Part shown: in pieces, positions 38,327 through 41,870 of the stretch
Layout: every line of letters begins with the position of its first letter
Position numbering within the stretch: position 1 is the stretch's first letter
Assembly: GCF_015521605.1 (NCBI RefSeq)
Contig: NZ_WANV01000025.1
Span: 1-41,870, forward strand
DNA length: 41,870 nucleotides
DNA from: Thermococcus sp.
GTDB lineage: Archaea > Methanobacteriota_B > Thermococci > Thermococcales > Thermococcaceae
Direction of reading: 5' to 3'
Program-made: the position numbers and the translations under genes
The notes under the pieces: generated by a model
Seen by the model: the letters and a program-made list of their open reading frames with translations, nothing else
Database searches by the model: none
Told to the model about the DNA's origin: nothing

Positions 38327-38851
38327 TCAGAAGTTGAAGTTTACATCCTTCATCAGCTGGTCGTAGAACTCCTCCTTGTATATCTCCGGGTAGCGCATGA
38401 TGTAGTCGTACTGCTTCTTCAGGATGTTGTAGTGGTTGTGCTCCATGTCCGCGAGCATCTCAAGGATGAGGCGCGTGTTGTCGGTGGCGGCGTAGCCGGC
38501 TAACTCCTTGTAGAGCTTCTCGCTGACGACTTCTGCCTTCATGGCTATCTCGTAGACCTCGTCGATGTTGATGTCAGGCTTCTTAATAGCCTCCGCCATC
38601 TTCTCGGCGATGACCCTGAACTCACCCATGACGTCGATGTCTATCTTCTTAGGCTCTGTCCTGGTGCCCTCGAACTTCTCGGCCATCTTTTCTATTATCT
38701 CGCGGTGCTTGTCCTCTTCCCTCGCAAGAAACAGGAGCTCGTCGCGTATTATGTCGCTCTTGGTCATGGAGGCCAGCTTCTCGTAGGCCTCCCTGGCCCT
38801 AATCTCGGAGCTTATCGCTATCTCAAAAACCTCTTTGTCGGTTATCTCCAT
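38327..38851 (-). CDS. Ferritin-like (rubrerythrin-domain) protein
   Basis: This 174-residue four-helix bundle has both half-sites: S-E-I-R-A-R-E-A-Y-E with R-E-E-D-K-H, and K-A-E-V-V-S-E-K-L-Y with D-M-E-H-N-H. A Tyr-rich C-terminal tail (Y-D-Y-I-M-R-Y-P-E-I-Y) follows. No rubredoxin domain is present. It is the ninth ferritin-like protein in the window, separated from the others by the redox cluster and the ABC operon. ATG 38851 follows GGTGATTCTTG, with a TATA (GTTAATAG on the minus strand, about 38888-38896). Confidence 0.84.
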   Translation of the reverse strand: MEITDKEVFEIAISSEIRAREAYEKLASMTKSDIIRDELLFLAREEDKHREIIEKMAEKFEGTRTEPKKIDIDVMGEFRVIAEKMAEAIKKPDINIDEVYEIAMKAEVVSEKLYKELAGYAATDNTRLILEMLADMEHNHYNILKKQYDYIMRYPEIYKEEFYDQLMKDVNFNF

Positions 38852-39051
38852 CAAGAATCACCACTATATTGTAGTCGGAGATGGCTATTAACCTTTTGGA
38901 TATGTCAAGCGAACAAGCGAAAATTGACACCACCTTCCGCCTCCGCCATGATGACAGTTATCAGATGAAAAGCTGACTAAATGACAATAAATTGAGGGAT
39001 AATATTTTAAACCCCTTCAACCTATGGGGGGCACCAGTGGAGGGAAAGGAG

Positions 39052-39150
39052 ATGTTCGGAAAAAATACCAAAGTTGGAACGTATTTCAAGGAGCCAAACG
39101 CGAGGTGCCTTAGCGTACCGGCTTTTCTGGTGACTTACCGCCATCATTGA
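39052..39150 (+). other. Short leader reading frame ending in His-His
   Basis: ATG 39052 follows GGAGGGAAAGGAG, a better ribosome binding site than most here, and opens 32 codons whose last three are CGC-CAT-CAT (Arg-His-His) before TGA. It lies between the likely his promoter and hisZ. Leader peptides with terminal His codons control bacterial his operons by attenuation; two His codons are few and no such case is known to me in Archaea, so this is a hypothesis. Confidence 0.3.
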
Positions 39151-39164
39151 CTCTTCTGGAGCTT

Positions 39165-39188
39165 CGTTAGACCTGGATAGTTCTAACG
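39165..39188 (+). other. Stem-loop before hisZ
   Basis: CGTTAGA (39165-39171) pairs perfectly with TCTAACG (39182-39188) across a 10-base loop. It follows the short leader frame and precedes hisZ by 37 bp, with no T tract behind it. It might be a regulatory RNA element or a protein site. Confidence 0.35.
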
Positions 39189-39225
39189 CCGCTGATCCTT
39201 TGAATAAAACTCAGGAGGGGTTAGT

Positions 39226-40116
39226 GTGAGAAAGGGTTTACTTGCCGAGTCAGAGAGGTTATCCGAGATTGGAAAGTACCTGAGGAGAACCTTCGAGCTG
39301 TGGGGCTACCGCGAGGTCTTTCTGCCCGCGATCGAGGAGTACCGCGAGGGCCTCAGGAAGGGGACGAAATTCGCCTACAACAACGAGTTCTACGTCATCA
39401 AACCAGACATAACGTCGCAGATACTGGAGAACATCAAGGAAGTTCCGGAGAAGCTCAAGCTCTACTACATCAGCGAGGTGCTTGACGGCGGCGTGAGGGG
39501 GCAGTGGCAGGCCGGGGTGGAGTACATAGGCGGGGACGTCACGAAGATGGCCGCCGAGGTGCTTCTCACGGCCATAACCGCCCTCGAAGCGGTCGGGATA
39601 GAGGAGTTTTACATAGACATAGGGAGCCTGAAGGTCTGGGAGAAGGCCACAGAAGACGTGGAAGAGTTCCGGGCGGAAATCTACAGGGCACTTGTGAGGA
39701 GAAACTTTGAGATAATAGAGCGTCTCCCGATAAGCAAGGAGAAAAAGGAGGAGCTGTGGGAGCTTTTCAACTTCTGGGGGAAGGAGAGCGGCTATCGGAA
39801 GCTCGACAGGATAGTCGAGGCCGTCAACGACGAGAGGCTGTTCATCGACTTCGGAACGGTTAGACCGCTGCCCTACTACCGCGACGTGCTCTTCGAGGTC
39901 TATTCACCCGAGCTGGGGAAGCCCCTCGGTGGCGGTGGTGAGTACACGTTCAAGGGGAAACCAGCCTTCGGCTTTGCCTTTGATATGGGGGCGCTCTCGA
40001 AGCTCTTCAGGAAAAAGGGGGACAGGAACAGGAAGAGGCTGAGAGGTGAGCCCAGGGATGTCTTTGCAGAGGCCAAGAGGCTCGTGAGAATGGGCATCCC
40101 GGTGGAGGTGGAGTGA
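39226..40116 (+). CDS. hisZ: HisZ, ATP phosphoribosyltransferase regulatory subunit
   Basis: The 296-residue protein resembles class II histidyl-tRNA synthetase catalytic cores: F-E-L-W-G-Y-R-E-V-F-L-P at motif 1, R-K-G-T-K-F-A-Y-N-N-E-F-Y-V-I-K-P-D-I-T at motif 2, and G-F-A-F-D-M-G near the end. It lacks the anticodon-binding domain, as HisZ does. It forms the allosteric octamer with short HisG for the first step of histidine synthesis. The start is GTG 39226 behind AGGAGGGG. hisG begins at the base after its stop. Confidence 0.9.
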   Translation: MRKGLLAESERLSEIGKYLRRTFELWGYREVFLPAIEEYREGLRKGTKFAYNNEFYVIKPDITSQILENIKEVPEKLKLYYISEVLDGGVRGQWQAGVEYIGGDVTKMAAEVLLTAITALEAVGIEEFYIDIGSLKVWEKATEDVEEFRAEIYRALVRRNFEIIERLPISKEKKEELWELFNFWGKESGYRKLDRIVEAVNDERLFIDFGTVRPLPYYRDVLFEVYSPELGKPLGGGGEYTFKGKPAFGFAFDMGALSKLFRKKGDRNRKRLRGEPRDVFAEAKRLVRMGIPVEVE

Positions 40117-40758
40117 ATGAAGCGCTCCAACGGTTCCCCGATAAGGTTCGTCCTCCCCAAGGGGAGGCTCCTTCAGGGTTCGCTGGAGATCCTCAGAAAG
40201 GCCGGAATAGAGCTGAGACCTCCCGCGGAAAGGAGGCTGATCGAGAGGGTCGGCAGTTACGAGGTTCTCCTCGCGAGGGCCTTTGACGTTCCGGTTTACG
40301 TTGAGTACGGAATCGACGTCGGCATCTCCGGGAGCGACGTCGTTGAGGAGCGCGGGAGCGACGTCCTCATACCCCTCGAACTGCCCTTCGGGAAGTGCAG
40401 GCTGAGCCTGGCCATGCCGGCGGAGAGGGTCGTCGGGCCGGAAGAGATGGACGGCTACAGGATAGCCACCAAGTACCCGGGGATAACGAGGCGCTTCTTC
40501 GAGGGCCTCAACGTCGAGGTGGAGGTACTGAAGCTCCACGGGAGCATCGAGCTGGCGCCCAGGATAGGGATAGCCGACGCGATAGTGGACATCGTGGAGA
40601 CAGGGAACACGCTCCGCGCCAACGGGCTCGTCGAGGTGGAGAAGATAATGGACGTCTCCGCTTTGCTCCTCGTGAACAGGATAGCCCAGAAAACTAAGTT
40701 TGAGGAGATAAACGAGCTTGTCTTTGCGATAAAAGAGGTGATTAAGGATGGATTTTGA
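40117..40758 (+). CDS. hisG: ATP phosphoribosyltransferase, short form
   Basis: This 213-residue protein is a short-form His[18 protein letters not shown] at the start, [22 protein letters not shown], and the phosphoribosyl-binding [18 protein letters not shown]. It condenses ATP and PRPP. Lacking the C-terminal regulatory domain of long HisG, it needs HisZ, encoded directly upstream. Its 3' end overlaps hisD by 11 bases. Confidence 0.96.
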   Translation: MKRSNGSPIRFVLPKGRLLQGSLEILRKAGIELRPPAERRLIERVGSYEVLLARAFDVPVYVEYGIDVGISGSDVVEERGSDVLIPLELPFGKCRLSLAMPAERVVGPEEMDGYRIATKYPGITRRFFEGLNVEVEVLKLHGSIELAPRIGIADAIVDIVETGNTLRANGLVEVEKIMDVSALLLVNRIAQKTKFEEINELVFAIKEVIKDGF

Positions 40759-41870
40759 GCTTGAGAGCTACGTCGCCGGAATGCTGAGGGACATCCGCGA
40801 GAGGGGGATCGAGGCGGTCAGGGAGTACTCCAGGAGGTTCGACGGCTACGACGGCCCCTTCAGGGTCACGAGGGAGGAGTTCACCGAGGCCGTGAGGAGC
40901 ATCCCGCAGAGGGACAGGGAGATAATCCTCCGCACGATAGAACGCCTGTGGGAGTACCACGAGAAACAGATGGAGAAGGAGAGGCTGTTCCTCAAGAACG
41001 GCTCACTCTACGGCCTGATATACCGCCCGATAAGGAGGATAGGCATCTACGTCCCCGGCGGAAAGCCGCTCCCCTCGACGCTGATGATGGTGGCCGTGCC
41101 GGCGAAGATAGCAGGCGTTAAGGAGATAGCGGTGACTATTCCGCCGAAGGAGGGCAGAGTGAACCCCTACGTGCTCTACGTCGCCGACCTGCTCGGCATC
41201 GACGAGGTCTACAAGCTGGGCGGCGTCCAGGCGATAGGGGCGATGGCGTACGGCATCGGGATGAAGAAGGTGGACAAGATATTCGGGCCGGGAAACAGGT
41301 TCGTCAACGAGGCCAAGAGGCAGGTCTTCGGCGTTGTTGGAATAGACAGCCTGGCCGGGCCGTCGGAGATAGCCGTCATAGCTGACGGGACGGCGGAGAA
41401 GGAATACGTCCTGGCAGATCTACTCAGCCAGCTTGAGCACGGGAAGGACAGCAAGGCGTGGCTCCTCACGACCTCAAGGGAGCTGGCGGAGTACTGCTCG
41501 CGCGAGGGAATAGAGGTCATGCTCTGCGAGACCCTTGAGGAGTGCGCCGAGAAGGCCAACGAGATAGCGCCGGAGCACCTTGAGATAATCACCGCCCGGC
41601 CGATGGAGCTCGTTGACCTGATCGAGAACGCCGGGGCAATTTACCTCGGCCCCTACACGCCGGTGCCGGCGGCGGATTACTTCCTCGGCGTCAACCACGT
41701 CCTCCCGACGGGCGGAGCGGCCAGGTTCAGCGGTGTCCTCACGGTCAGGGACTTCCTCAAGCCGATAAGCGTCGCCCAGGTGAGCAGGGAGGAGTTCCTC
41801 GCCGAGAGGGAGCTGGGGCTGAGGCTGGCCGAGATAGAGGGAATGGCCTTCCACAGGAGGAGCATGGAGG
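40748..41870 (+). CDS. hisD: Histidinol dehydrogenase, C-terminus cut by window edge
   Basis: About 374 residues can be read from ATG 40748 to the right edge with no stop. Family features are clear: [10 protein letters not shown], the [12 protein letters not shown] region, [15 protein letters not shown], the [10 protein letters not shown] loop, the catalytic and zinc-site stretch S-Q-L-E-H-G, E-A-P-E-H-L-E as A-P-E-H-L-E, and [11 protein letters not shown]. It oxidises L-histidinol to histidine in two NAD-dependent steps. It overlaps hisG and continues the hisZ-hisG-hisD operon. Confidence 0.97.
   Translation, partial: MDFELESYVAGMLRDIRERGIEAVREYSRRFDGYDGPFRVTREEFTEAVRSIPQRDREIILRTIERLWEYHEKQMEKERLFLKNGSLYGLIYRPIRRIGIYVPGGKPLPSTLMMVAVPAKIAGVKEIAVTIPPKEGRVNPYVLYVADLLGIDEVYKLGGVQAIGAMAYGIGMKKVDKIFGPGNRFVNEAKRQVFGVVGIDSLAGPSEIAVIADGTAEKEYVLADLLSQLEHGKDSKAWLLTTSRELAEYCSREGIEVMLCETLEECAEKANEIAPEHLEIITARPMELVDLIENAGAIYLGPYTPVPAADYFLGVNHVLPTGGAARFSGVLTVRDFLKPISVAQVSREEFLAERELGLRLAEIEGMAFHRRSME

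Larger units (their letters stand above)
38852..39225 (+). other. Long intergenic region with the his operon promoter and leader
   Basis: This 374-bp stretch has no conserved-looking gene. It holds the ferritin-like promoter (minus, near 38888) and an A/T-rich element AATATTTTAAA (39000-39010) that fits the TATA box of the his operon. About 190 bp of probable leader before hisZ contain a short reading frame (39052-39150) and a stem-loop (39165-39188), both listed separately. Confidence 0.5.

Noticed and set aside
39052-39190. Box C/D small RNA in the hisZ leader
   Set aside because: ATGATGG on the minus strand resembles a C box, but I found no matching second C box or properly spaced D boxes.
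1-41870. tRNA, rRNA, insertion sequence or CRISPR array
   Set aside because: I saw no tRNA or rRNA-like conserved blocks, no transposase gene with terminal repeats and no repeat-spacer array.

Overview
The window reads as chromosomal DNA of a hyperthermophilic archaeon of the order Thermococcales, most likely a fairly GC-rich Thermococcus. The grounds are archaeal promoters (A/T-rich TATA boxes about 25 bp before starts), GGTGA-type ribosome binding sites, frequent GTG/TTG starts, and a gene set typical of the group: superoxide reductase, rubredoxin, rubrerythrin, NAD(P)H:rubredoxin oxidoreductase, an encapsulin with a fused ferritin-like domain, Dps-like protein and SufBCD. The species cannot be named from the sequence alone.

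Layout. 1-2.6 kb: a truncated lipoprotein gene, a DUF998 membrane protein, an indolepyruvate-oxidoreductase-like gene pair wrecked by one internal deletion, and a PadR regulator. 2.7-4.4 kb: an oleate hydratase, a family best known from bacteria, with three ACAT(G/A)T elements at exact 15-bp spacing over its predicted transcription start. 4.6-10.6 kb: sufC-sufB-sufD, ferritin, thiI and a ThiF/MoeB-like E1 enzyme (iron-sulfur and sulfur-transfer functions). 10.7-16.4 kb: methyltransferase, nitroreductase, a thioredoxin-CcdA fusion, DUF302, a ferredoxin, and an arsenic pair (arsC and acr3). 16.4-23.8 kb: a two-subunit 2-oxoacid:ferredoxin oxidoreductase, then the oxygen-defence set (peroxiredoxin, flavodiiron protein, ferritin-like protein, NROR, rubrerythrin, rubredoxin, superoxide reductase). 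23.9-30.3 kb: two MIP18/DUF59 proteins, a DUF835 membrane protein, and further ferritin-like proteins including the encapsulin, Dps-like protein and a Fur/PerR-like regulator. 30.3-34.8 kb: a GNAT acetyltransferase and an extracytoplasmic redox cluster (b561-like membrane protein, DOMON lipoprotein, triple secreted-repeat protein, winged-helix regulator, small membrane protein, sulfite-oxidase-fold molybdopterin protein, cytochrome-b-like membrane protein). 34.8-38.2 kb: an ABC transporter operon with exported proteins. 38.3-41.9 kb: one more ferritin-like protein, then hisZ-hisG-hisD, the last cut by the window edge.

The central part works as one physiological unit. NROR reduces rubredoxin, which feeds superoxide reductase, rubrerythrin and probably the flavodiiron protein, so superoxide, peroxide and oxygen are removed without releasing O2. 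Ferritin, the encapsulin and the Dps-like protein store the iron that would otherwise drive Fenton chemistry, and SufBCD with the MIP18 proteins rebuild clusters. Nine proteins with a ferritin-like fold lie in about 31 kb. A 17-bp-periodic TTCTA/TAGAA operator sits between the Dps-like and Fur/PerR-like genes, and a one-mismatch copy lies 20 bp before the peroxiredoxin start. Several other redox genes have GTT/AAC inverted repeats just upstream of their TATA boxes.

The least explained parts are the oleate hydratase and its operator array, the extracytoplasmic redox cluster, and the leader region before hisZ. No tRNA, rRNA, CRISPR array or insertion sequence was recognised.
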